Origin: CALDTK01 sp965215215
Lineage (GTDB): Bacteria > Bacteroidota > Bacteroidia > Chitinophagales > Saprospiraceae
Assembly (NCBI GenBank): GCA_965215215.1
Contig: CBDCDD010000001.1
Span: 1-49,044 of the forward strand
Length of the DNA: 49,044 nt
Direction: 5' to 3'
A program made the position numbers and the translations under genes. Under the pieces are notes generated by a model that did no database searches, was not told where the DNA came from, and worked only from the letters and a program-made list of their open reading frames with translations. Positions 24,025-30,497 of this stretch are shown here, in pieces. Positions within the stretch are counted from its first letter, which is position 1; every line of letters starts with the position of its first letter.

Positions 24025-24905
24025 TGAAGCCGCCACTCCGGCGAATATTTCGCCTCCGCCATGGCGTAAGTGAGGTAGAAATCGAACTCAGCGTCGAACT
24101 CGCGCAAGCGGTTGACCTGACTCGCGGAGAACGTCCCACTGCGATCCATGTAGAAGCCGATAGCTTGATGGTAGGGGTAGACTGGATTGAGTCGCTTGAG
24201 GTACGCGACGACTTTGTTGACGGACACCTTTTCCGCGCCTGTGAACTGACCCGCGCGCCGATAAGCCTCCACTACCTCATCGACCCCCCCGGAGTACAGT
24301 GGTCTGATTGCGGCGTCTACGAGCGTGCGCTCCACACCCGTTACGCTCAAACCGCTTGATCCTCCCCGGACGACACCGAACCGCCTCGTGTGCGATCCCA
24401 CGAGGCGTACCAAGGAACCGCCGTCGGGCAGTGGGGCAACGTTCGTCGTCACGCGCTGCGGCTTAGCGAAGGCCACGTCGATGCTGTCCTGCGTCAATGT
24501 CCCACGTCGGGGTGGGGTGGCCGGCTTGGAGCGCTCGGTGGTTAAGTAGATACGGCTTGCCTCCTGTTCGGTGAGTTGATGGTAAGACATGGCCGTGTAG
24601 TGGCTTACGAAACCGTCCGCGCCAAGCGAGAAGACGAGCTCCATATCGGTCGGCGTGTGCGACCAGGCGTAACGTACGTAAGCTGCGTTGGGAAAGTGAA
24701 CCTCATGCTTCTGAAGCTTCCCGGTCTTTTCCTGTAACTCGGTGATGAACCGGCCCGCTGACCACGATGTGGGTAACCGCCAATCGCGACGCTTTTCTTC
24801 GAAGATCTCGGCGATGTCGGCATACGTGAACACAGCTCGGTTTTCTACTTGGAACCGAGCCTCTATGTCCTTCTGAGCGATGGTAAACGCCGATATTCGA
24901 GCCAT
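24003..24905 (-). CDS. abiEi: AbiEi-like antitoxin/transcriptional regulator
   Basis: The 300-residue protein has an N-terminal winged-helix-like part (RAVFTYADIAEIFEEKRRDW with SWSAGRFITELQEKTGKL). A C-terminal antitoxin domain follows, with TGVERTLVDAAIRPLYSGGV and EVVEAYRRA, which is typical of AbiEi. AbiEi proteins repress their promoter and neutralise AbiEii. Two perfect or near-perfect palindromes with the same core lie upstream of its ATG. The gene runs tail-to-tail with the toxin gene, overlapping it by 22 bases. It would therefore be expressed from its own promoter, and the long antisense possibility at the overlap is notable. Function is inferred from family and neighbour. Confidence 0.85.
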   Translation of the reverse strand: MARISAFTIAQKDIEARFQVENRAVFTYADIAEIFEEKRRDWRLPTSWSAGRFITELQEKTGKLQKHEVHFPNAAYVRYAWSHTPTDMELVFSLGADGFVSHYTAMSYHQLTEQEASRIYLTTERSKPATPPRRGTLTQDSIDVAFAKPQRVTTNVAPLPDGGSLVRLVGSHTRRFGVVRGGSSGLSVTGVERTLVDAAIRPLYSGGVDEVVEAYRRAGQFTGAEKVSVNKVVAYLKRLNPVYPYHQAIGFYMDRSGTFSASQVNRLREFDAEFDFYLTYAMAEAKYSPEWRLHYPSNID

Positions 24906-24915
24906 ATCTAATGTC

Positions 24916-24945
24916 GCCCTATAAAGCGTATACGCTTTATAGGGC
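24916..24945. promoter_or_regulatory. Perfect 30-bp palindrome, operator of abiEi
   Basis: The whole 30 bases read the same on both strands: half-site GCCCTATAAAGCGTA followed by its complement. It starts 11 bases upstream of the abiEi ATG. The centre GCGTATACGC recurs in the second palindrome at 25015-25042, which supports binding of the AbiEi protein to both. Confidence 0.75.
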
Positions 24946-25014
24946 TAAGATAGAGTATATACGCAAGCACTGTAACCCCTGTGGGTCAAATAATTGCAGC
25001 TCGGAATAGCATTG

Positions 25015-25042
25015 CCGTCGTTTGCGTATACGCAAACGGCGG
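25015..25042. promoter_or_regulatory. Second palindrome with the GCGTATACGC core
   Basis: CGTTTGCGTATACGCAAACG is a perfect 20-base palindrome, and it extends to 28 bases with one mismatch. The core is shared with the operator at 24916-24945. A partial copy of the core (TATATACGCAAG) lies between them at about 24957. Cooperative autoregulation of abiEi is the likely meaning. Confidence 0.65.
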
Positions 25043-25233
25043 GAAAATGATTTATGTTGCATAATCAAACGCATCTCTAACTACTGACGAGTGTAGGTCG
25101 TACTGTTGCATCAGCTCTTCGTAGCTGTCGTGGGCTGGTGTAGTTACGGCGGGCAGAGAGCCGAGGACCGACCGAACTGTGGGAGGTCACGCTCGGAGTC
25201 CTCTTACGAAAGCAAGGTTGGGTGGACGTGAGG

Positions 25234-25770
25234 TCAGAGAAGGCTGCCAAGTACTTCGAGGGCAGCCTGGAGGGATCCTTCCAACGTGAATTCCTGCAGA
25301 AAGCTTGATTGCTTGAGACAAGCAACTAGTATCTCTCGAGCTACCGTCTTGACGAGTCGGAATCCGATGCTAATGATCTGGGTTTCCGTTTCGTCGACCG
25401 TACAGTCCTTTAGCGAATCCGATCGCCGCCAGTAAAAGGTAACGGCCTCGAAGACGGCCGCTATGGTGCGTTGGAAGTTGCTGGAGTTGGTTCGAGGTTG
25501 TATAGCAGCGATTCCCAGGCGAAGGGTGAATTTGATTTCCATTAAAGGGTCAATACCTGTTACGATCGTGAAAGCTCCAGCCGGATAGTCCACAGTCGGT
25601 AGGACGCGCCAGGGGGGTACTTCGAGCGAGGTCTGACGAGAGGGGAGGTAGCTGGGGGACACGGGGTTTGAGCGACTAGAAACCCTAGCATTTGCTGGCG
25701 TTCGTGGTGCTGATAGGTAGCGTGGAGCGCGGCACGAATAGATCGTGATTACGCCGATGGAAACAGCCAC
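25234..25770 (-). CDS. Plasmid family B hypothetical protein, copy 2
   Basis: This protein of up to 178 residues is unrecognised. From about residue 60 it aligns with the 16939-17307 protein (FQRTIAAVFEAVTFYWRRSD against FRRYITVVLKTVSFYWEQAN). The first 55 residues are Pro/Ser/Arg-rich and may not be translated, so the true start is uncertain. It lies just outside the AbiE pair and is co-directional with the other copy outside the recombinase. Confidence 0.45.
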   Translation of the reverse strand: MAVSIGVITIYSCRAPRYLSAPRTPANARVSSRSNPVSPSYLPSRQTSLEVPPWRVLPTVDYPAGAFTIVTGIDPLMEIKFTLRLGIAAIQPRTNSSNFQRTIAAVFEAVTFYWRRSDSLKDCTVDETETQIISIGFRLVKTVAREILVACLKQSSFLQEFTLEGSLQAALEVLGSLL

Positions 25771-25968
25771 CTTATGTCACTCATGATTGAGTAGACCACG
25801 GAGCGCCTGCCTTGGCGCGCAAAACAGAGCTTCCCGTAACCTAGCCTTCTTTGGGTCGCAATCAAGTACCGTACACCACGAGGGGAGGGGGCATGCCGTA
25901 CGACGAGAGGGCTAGGTCGTGAAGCTCTACCCCCCACCTGTTAGTGTTTCGACGGCAGGGGTTCTCGT

Positions 25969-26035
25969 CAGTCACGATAGTGCCTACCGGACTCATGCTG
26001 GGTGGATACTTCCGTTAGTCACTATTGTGACTACC
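25969..26035. promoter_or_regulatory. Two related operator-like dyads upstream of the XRE gene
   Basis: AGTCACTATTGTGACTACC at 26017-26035 contains the dyad TAGTCAC/GTGACTA with a four-base centre. AGTCACGATAGTGCCTACC near 25970-25988 matches it at 15 of 19 positions. The promoter-proximal copy ends four bases before the -7 box at 26039, so binding would block transcription of the XRE gene. Confidence 0.55.
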
Positions 26036-26038
26036 AAT

Positions 26039-26046
26039 TAAGTTTG
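26039..26046 (+). promoter_or_regulatory. -7 box (TAAGTTTG) of the XRE gene
   Basis: TAAGTTTG fits TAnnTTTG exactly and ends seven bases before the ATG, predicting a leader of only a few bases. Confidence 0.45.
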
Positions 26047-26053
26047 GGCCGTA

Positions 26054-26659
26054 ATGCATGTAAACAGACCCGTGACCCAGGCTACGCCCATCGAGAGTCA
26101 GGGAGTCTCGAGACTCTCGCTGAAGGAGCTGCGAATTCATTTAGGTCTTAACCAAGCTGCGATGGCCGAGCGGCTACAGATCACGCAGAGCCACTACAGT
26201 AAGTACGAAAGAGGCGAGCGCCGATTGACGGAATTTTCTTGCGAAAGGATAGTTGCGGAATTCGGTGTGCGAGCTTCGATGGAACCCGGGAGTGCGGATC
26301 GGTTCAGATTCTCGGTCGCTGCGCCCGCAAGACTGAGAGTGGATCGATCGACCGAGCGAATCGAAGAGCTGTCTTTGGCGGAGTATAGGGCGATCTCCCG
26401 CCACTTCAATTTCCGCGATGACGTAGTGCGGCATTGGATACACACCTTCGAACTCGAGGGCGATGTAACTGTGTCGATCGGTCGTCACGTCGAGAACGTC
26501 GAGCTAGAGAACGGGATCAGGAACCCAGCTCAATTTCGTGTACTCATCGAAGGGGAAACACTCTGGGTGGCCGACGTAGCCAAGGAGCTACGTAACGCCG
26601 CCGATGACGCCAGGTACCCGCGACACTTAACCAAGAACAGTAGCGAAGGAAGCAAGTGA
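26054..26659 (+). CDS. XRE-family transcriptional regulator
   Basis: The HTH lies at about residues 20-70: LSLKELRIHLGLNQAAMAER, then ITQSHYSKYERGERRLT. The remaining 130 residues (SLAEYRAISRHFNFRDDVVR and FRVLIEGETLWVADVAKEL) form a separate C-terminal domain, perhaps for ligand or partner binding. Two related dyads and a -7 box directly upstream indicate autoregulation. The next gene on the minus strand is the truncated Rep, so it may originally have belonged to a replication module. The regulated genes are unknown. Confidence 0.82.
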   Translation: MHVNRPVTQATPIESQGVSRLSLKELRIHLGLNQAAMAERLQITQSHYSKYERGERRLTEFSCERIVAEFGVRASMEPGSADRFRFSVAAPARLRVDRSTERIEELSLAEYRAISRHFNFRDDVVRHWIHTFELEGDVTVSIGRHVENVELENGIRNPAQFRVLIEGETLWVADVAKELRNAADDARYPRHLTKNSSEGSK

Positions 26660-26787
26660 GGAGCTGTACTCACGGCGTTTGACTAAAGCGGATGGGCGGA
26701 CTTGATCGGTGCGCGAGCGCCTGGGCGATGGTCCGAGAACATCTCGGTAGAGGGGAGTCGTGACTAGAGGACGTCGAGGGGTACGAC

Positions 26788-26806
26788 ATTTTCTTTTCTA
26801 GGCAAA
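26788..26806 (-). repeat. Inverted-repeat copy of the A-rich motif, left of the truncated rep gene
   Basis: On the minus strand this region contains TTGCCTAGAAAAGAAAATG, identical over 19 bases to the plus-strand copy at 27323-27341. The two face each other across the truncated Rep gene. Confidence 0.6.
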
Positions 26807-26822
26807 TACATCGCAACGGTTC

Positions 26823-27290
26823 TTACGACCGGCTAGCCAATCGACTCTCGCCCGTCTCCGAGCGTTCGAGCTCCGTGAGTTTGAGCAATAATGGGTGAAG
26901 TTCGGGGGTGAACGAGAAGGAGATGCCGACGATCGCACCGTCATCGCGCTCTGGGGCAACGCTCGAAAACCAGTTGATGTATCCTTCGGGACGTTGACCG
27001 TCTATTCCGAGATCGACGGGGAACGTTATCGGCTCGTTGAATAGCGATCGTGTAAACTTCCACGTCTCGGTCCAGGAACCATCGAAATCGTGCATGTCGT
27101 CCTCCAGGATCATTTCGAAATCCTGAATGGGGATTACGTGGACCCCGAAGTCTTCCCGCTGGGGGTCGAGGTTGGACACGAGGAATGCAATGATCTTCTG
27201 CTCGCAGACCGTAAGGTTGTACTGAGCCTTCACGGGGTATGCGTTCGCGATGCGGTCGACGTAGGTGCCGCTACGCTCTGAAGTATCCAT
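26823..27290 (-). CDS. Truncated Rep_3-like replication initiator (N-terminal domain only)
   Basis: Rep_3 initiators have two winged-helix domains. This 155-residue protein shows only the start of the first: YNLTVCEQKIIAFLVSNLDP, VIPIQDFEMILEDD, TRSLFNEPITFP, and SFSFTPELHPLLLKLTELE. It then stops where the family continues with a further 150 or more residues including the DNA-binding WH2. It cannot be a full initiator. It could be an inactive relic, or a regulator that interferes with the working Rep. It is bracketed by inverted 19-base repeats and lies 2.4 kb from the functional origin. Confidence 0.6.
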   Translation of the reverse strand: MDTSERSGTYVDRIANAYPVKAQYNLTVCEQKIIAFLVSNLDPQREDFGVHVIPIQDFEMILEDDMHDFDGSWTETWKFTRSLFNEPITFPVDLGIDGQRPEGYINWFSSVAPERDDGAIVGISFSFTPELHPLLLKLTELERSETGESRLASRS

Positions 27291-27322
27291 TATTGGAGGG
27301 CTGGACGAGGGTGAAAGGATAG

Positions 27323-27341
27323 TTGCCTAGAAAAGAAAATG
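27323..27341 (+). repeat. Inverted-repeat copy of the A-rich motif, right of the truncated rep gene
   Basis: TTGCCTAGAAAAGAAAATG pairs with the minus-strand copy at 26788-26806. It lies 33 bases upstream of the truncated Rep start, whereas another copy (30104-30120) lies inside the working origin, so a link to replication modules is possible. Confidence 0.6.
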
Positions 27342-27566
27342 ACCGGTTAGATTGACTCGGTTTGCGATCGAAAACGACTGGGCAGCAGCCGGGGGCACTT
27401 CGAACGCTCGATAGCCTGACGGGAAGTTAGCTCGCGCGGCGCACACCTTCATCCGACAACACGGCGGCAACTGACGCTAGACGGCTGCTGGTCGGTTGGG
27501 TGGCCGTAATTGGTGACGATTGGAAGGCGGGAAACTGCAGGAAGTAGATATGTGTTAAGGTGCGTT

Positions 27567-27591
27567 AATGTGTAACTTAACGTTACACATT
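27567..27591. promoter_or_regulatory. Inverted repeat upstream of ardC
   Basis: Ten-base arms AATGTGTAAC and GTTACACATT around TTAAC form a perfect dyad 65 bases before the ATG. A promoter-like TTTGTTTTGTATCTTAC follows it at about 27597, so this is a good operator candidate. Confidence 0.6.
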
Positions 27592-27655
27592 ATGGGTTTG
27601 TTTTGTATCTTACTGAAGCAAACGGGGTAGGTAACCCCATCAACTTCAGCTAGTT

Positions 27656-28657
27656 ATGAGCAAAACATCCGCAAAGAGAAAGAAGCAACGTAAGGCCCCA
27701 ACGGAGGCACAAATCCAGAAGTCGCGAGAGCGTAAGGCCGAGGCAATGGAACTGTTACAGCAGGGACTCAACGACGTGGCGAACGACGGGGAGCAGCTGC
27801 GTAAATACCTCGAGTTCCGCGCCTGCTTCCGGGACCGGAGCCCCAACAACACCATGCTACTTTTCGTGCAAGCGATATACCGCAGGGAGGAAGCACGCCA
27901 CTTCATGGGGTATCGCGCGTGGATGGACCACGGTCGTGCCGTGCGCAAGGGCGAGAAGGGTTACATGGTGATCGCCCCCCTGACGAAACGCGTCTACGGC
28001 GAGGAAGCACAGCGGCACGATGTCCGCGACGGGGAACGCGCGTGCGTCGCCTTCAAGGTGGCCAGCGTGTTCGACATCGCGCAGACCGACCCAATAGAGG
28101 GCATGAATGCCCTAGAGACGGTCGAACTGATCCCCGAGCTAGTCGGCGATGACTTCGCCGATCTGCGCGACACACTCGAGGACGTTGTCGAAAGCCTAGA
28201 CTACAGCCTGGTCCATTACGACCCATCGGCGAGATCCGCCTACGGGTACGCGAATTTCGAAAGGAGGGAGGTAGGGATCGCCCGCGCCGGCGCTAACTCG
28301 GAAGCGGCGACCCTCGCCCACGAGATCGCCCACGAGATCGCCCACGTGCTCGCCCACGAACCGAGGTCGGACGGGGGCGAAAACCCGACGCTCGTTACCC
28401 GTGAACTACAGGCCGAGGGTGCCGCATACCTCGCTTGCTTCGCTTTAGGGCTCGACACGACTGAGCAGAGCCTACCCTACTTGAAGCACTACATAGACCC
28501 CGAGGTAGTGGACGCCGGCGCGACCGACGAAGAGCGAGCAGCAGCGCGGCAGAGCCGCATTTGCCGGGAGTTGAAAGCCATCGACGATATCGCTTGGGAT
28601 ATCATCGACCGCGTAAGCGCGTTGCGGCCCGAAGCGGAACCCGCCTCCGTAGCGTAA
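27656..28657 (+). CDS. ardC: ArdC-like antirestriction protein (ssDNA-binding domain plus zincin)
   Basis: ArdC proteins bind single-stranded DNA and protect incoming plasmids from restriction. The N-terminal domain is clear: NNTMLLFVQAIYRREEARHF, GYRAWMDHGRAVRKGEKGYM and VIAPLTKR. The C-terminal metallopeptidase-like part has HEIAH at 222-226 with ELQAEGAAYLACFALGL after it, which supplies the third metal-binding Glu region. The HEIAH motif is duplicated by 12-base tandem repeats, giving HEIAHEIAH. Length 333 residues fits. An inverted repeat upstream suggests tight control, for example early expression in the recipient. Terminator-like GC-rich pairing with a T run follows the stop. Confidence 0.88.
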   Translation: MSKTSAKRKKQRKAPTEAQIQKSRERKAEAMELLQQGLNDVANDGEQLRKYLEFRACFRDRSPNNTMLLFVQAIYRREEARHFMGYRAWMDHGRAVRKGEKGYMVIAPLTKRVYGEEAQRHDVRDGERACVAFKVASVFDIAQTDPIEGMNALETVELIPELVGDDFADLRDTLEDVVESLDYSLVHYDPSARSAYGYANFERREVGIARAGANSEAATLAHEIAHEIAHVLAHEPRSDGGENPTLVTRELQAEGAAYLACFALGLDTTEQSLPYLKHYIDPEVVDAGATDEERAAARQSRICRELKAIDDIAWDIIDRVSALRPEAEPASVA

Positions 28658-28661
28658 CTGA

Positions 28662-28698
28662 CCCCACCGGGGGGTGGCCCGGCGGGTCGCCCCTTTTT
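28662..28698 (+). terminator. Probable terminator after ardC
   Basis: GACCCC and GGGTCG-side bases can pair around an inner GC-rich stretch, followed by CCCCTTTTTCT. The exact stem is ambiguous, but a GC-rich block plus five T residues right after the stop fits a factor-independent terminator. Confidence 0.4.
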
Positions 28699-28757
28699 CT
28701 GCCAAACGGAACCCTAACGGGGGCGTTAGTTGCCGACGTTACGTATTCTGACCCGCT

Positions 28758-29153
28758 ATGCCGAGAAAAAGCAGTAACAAAATCCACCTAACCGCACGGG
28801 TGGATCCGGAGGTTTTCGCGTGGACGAAGCTACCGGAAGGTGGGCTGAATGTCGGCGAGTACCTCACCGCCCTGATCAGGGAGCGGGAGTCGACGTTCGT
28901 GCGTGCGCGCGCGCGACTCGTGGGTGAGCTAGGCGTCCGACGAGTGACGATCCTCGCGCAGGCCATCGGCGAGCGCGCTCTGTCCGACGCCGTCGGGTTA
29001 CAGGGGCAAATCGCACTTTTTCTCGCGGACTACGCCCGTGAGGAGGGGACTGACCTGGGGGACTTATCGGAGACCGTGAAGGGGTTCGCGCCGCAGCAGG
29101 CTAGTGACCTCATTGTAGTGGCCAGGGAAGCGGCGTACGGGCGTCATTTATAA
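28758..29153 (+). CDS. Small protein with ribbon-helix-helix-like N-terminus
   Basis: In this 131-residue protein the first 50 residues (IHLTARVDPEVFAWTKLPEG and GLNVGEYLTALIRERES) have the strand-helix-helix order of RHH DNA-binding proteins. The rest is helical (VRRVTILAQAIGERALSDAV, LQGQIALFLADYAREEG). It sits between ardC and the iteron origin, so a role in copy control or partition is conceivable. No family name can be given. Confidence 0.6.
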   Translation: MPRKSSNKIHLTARVDPEVFAWTKLPEGGLNVGEYLTALIRERESTFVRARARLVGELGVRRVTILAQAIGERALSDAVGLQGQIALFLADYAREEGTDLGDLSETVKGFAPQQASDLIVVAREAAYGRHL

Positions 29154-29160
29154 GTGAGCC

Positions 29161-29204
29161 CCGGGCGAGCCCGGAGAGCCTCGACGTACCCTTAACCGGG
29201 TACG
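29161..29204. terminator. Two hairpins between convergent genes
   Basis: CCGGGC/GCCCGG (29161-29174) and CGTACCC/GGGTACG (29185-29204) follow the 28758 gene and face the minus-strand gene ending at 29255. Bidirectional termination is likely, although T runs are short. Confidence 0.4.
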
Positions 29205-29254
29205 CATCTTTGACTAAGCAGGTGCATACGGCTCTGTGACGGCAGCGTCGCGGA

Positions 29255-29599
29255 TCACCCCCGGATGGGAGCTTCCCCGTCGAGGAGGATCACGTCGTGA
29301 TCCGGGTCGTTGAGGTAGACGAGGAAAGGTGCAAAGCGATCGCGCCACTCCCCGATATTCGCGTCGGTCACTGCCCCGAAGGCCTCAATCACCTCGCGAC
29401 AGTCCACGTACGACTTACGGTAGCGATCGAGGCGGATGCCCGATAGCACCGGTACGTACTCGGTACGGCCGTTGCGTTCGTGCACCCGCCAGAGGGTAGC
29501 GTCGAGCTCGACGCAAGGACCGAACGTCTCGGGCCAGGTCGCCCCGCTGACGGAGTAGGAACGGGATTCTGGTGAAGTGAAAGCGGGCACCGGGGGCAC
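29255..29599 (-). CDS. Hypothetical protein next to the replication origin
   Basis: The C-terminal 105 residues look coding: SYSVSGATWPETFGPCVELD, VHERNGRTEYVPVLSGIRLD, and FAPFLVYLNDPDHDVILLDG. No family recognised. The start is uncertain. Longer readings run back into the iterons and become repetitive, so I chose the GTG at 29599; a TTG slightly upstream is possible. Confidence 0.5.
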   Translation of the reverse strand: MPPVPAFTSPESRSYSVSGATWPETFGPCVELDATLWRVHERNGRTEYVPVLSGIRLDRYRKSYVDCREVIEAFGAVTDANIGEWRDRFAPFLVYLNDPDHDVILLDGEAPIRG

Positions 29600-29672
29600 T
29601 CGTTTGGCTGAATACAAGATACCCGCAGTGAGCGGGACCGAGTACCGAATGGACTGCCAGGATTGGGGAAAA

Positions 29673-30198
29673 TGCGTCTGTTTGGTCGCGGCCGTAATCC
29701 ACAAGCGGTGTTGGTAAGCCCGCACGAGCGAGGACCCTACAATAGCAAGTAATCGCCATATGAAGTACGTTTGCGTGCGTTTGGTCGCGGAAAAGTGCGT
29801 GCGTTTGGTCGCGGACCGGGGTCGAGACACGCGAATCGGGGCAAATCGATCGGAGAGTGCGTGCGTTTGGTCGCGCTTGTGGGTCAGAAAGCCAAGAGTG
29901 CGTGCGTTTGGTCGCGCTTTCGCTCTCGGGGTCCATCGAGTGCGTGCGTTTGGTCGCGCTATTGCGTGCGTTTGGTCGCGCTATTTAGTCGAAAGTGCGT
30001 GCGTTTGGTCGCGAAAGTGCGTGCGTTTGGTCGCCCAAACCTGTATTACCTATAATTCTTTACCTATAATACCTGTAGTCGCGAATCGCGCCAGAGAAAT
30101 TGAGCCTAGAAAAAAAAAGATCGGCGGCCAAAATTCGGCGCCATTCTGTCAGGTGGTTGCCTATGGTACGAGAGCCCGAGTGCGTGCGTTTGGTCGCG
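29673..30198 (+). other. Iteron-type replication origin (oriV)
   Basis: Ten copies of the 18-base iteron TGCGTGCGTTTGGTCGCG, all in the same direction, begin at 29673 (variant), 29772, 29796, 29858, 29899, 29941, 29963, 29996, 30018 (last base changed) and 30181. Spacings are irregular (22 to about 150 bases). After the ninth copy comes an AT-rich stretch with ACCTATAAT twice (30048-30078), a candidate unwinding element. A copy of the A-rich motif at 30104-30120 follows. The initiator gene lies 300 bases downstream. This is the layout of an iteron-regulated theta plasmid. Confidence 0.88.
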
Positions 30199-30221
30199 CT
30201 GGGAAAACCCACGCTTTTCTT

Positions 30222-30239
30222 TATCGCCAATTTGCGATA
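30222..30239. promoter_or_regulatory. Dyad upstream of the small XRE gene
   Basis: TATCGC and GCGATA flank CAATTT, 10 bases before the ATG. The position suggests an operator for the small XRE protein, which could then regulate itself and the initiator gene behind it. Confidence 0.45.
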
Positions 30240-30249
30240 GATTTACATC

Positions 30250-30459
30250 ATGCAGGACTGGAAGTCGATCCCCACGGCTTTGGACACCGCGCGGCGTGAG
30301 CGCGGGCTATCGCAAGAGCAACTCGCGAAACTCGTCGGCGAGACTCAACAGAGCTTGAACCGCGCGCTTCGCGCCCACAACTCAATGACCTGCGAGCGGG
30401 TCGTGCGCTACGCGCACGCCCTCGGGCTGAGAGTTGACCTAACGGATGTCGACCGCTAG
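30250..30459 (+). CDS. Small XRE-type HTH protein ahead of the initiator gene
   Basis: The 69-residue protein is a bare HTH domain: IPTALDTARRERGLSQEQLA, KLVGETQQSLNRALRAH, ERVVRYAHALGLRVDL. It lies between the origin and repA, 38 bases ahead of the latter and on the same strand, with a dyad at its promoter. A copy-number repressor is the natural guess. Confidence 0.8.
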   Translation: MQDWKSIPTALDTARRERGLSQEQLAKLVGETQQSLNRALRAHNSMTCERVVRYAHALGLRVDLTDVDR

Positions 30460-30497
30460 CGCCACTACACCAGATCCCCAATCCAGCATCAGATACG

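Noticed and set aside
29673..30198. CRISPR array
   Set aside because: The 18-base repeats have irregular spacing, one orientation and an initiator gene next to them, so they are iterons.
29760..30299. Long repetitive open frames (repeating RAFGR or CVWSR) on the plus strand over the origin
   Set aside because: They are translations of the iterons; the periodic peptides follow the 18-base repeat and not a gene.
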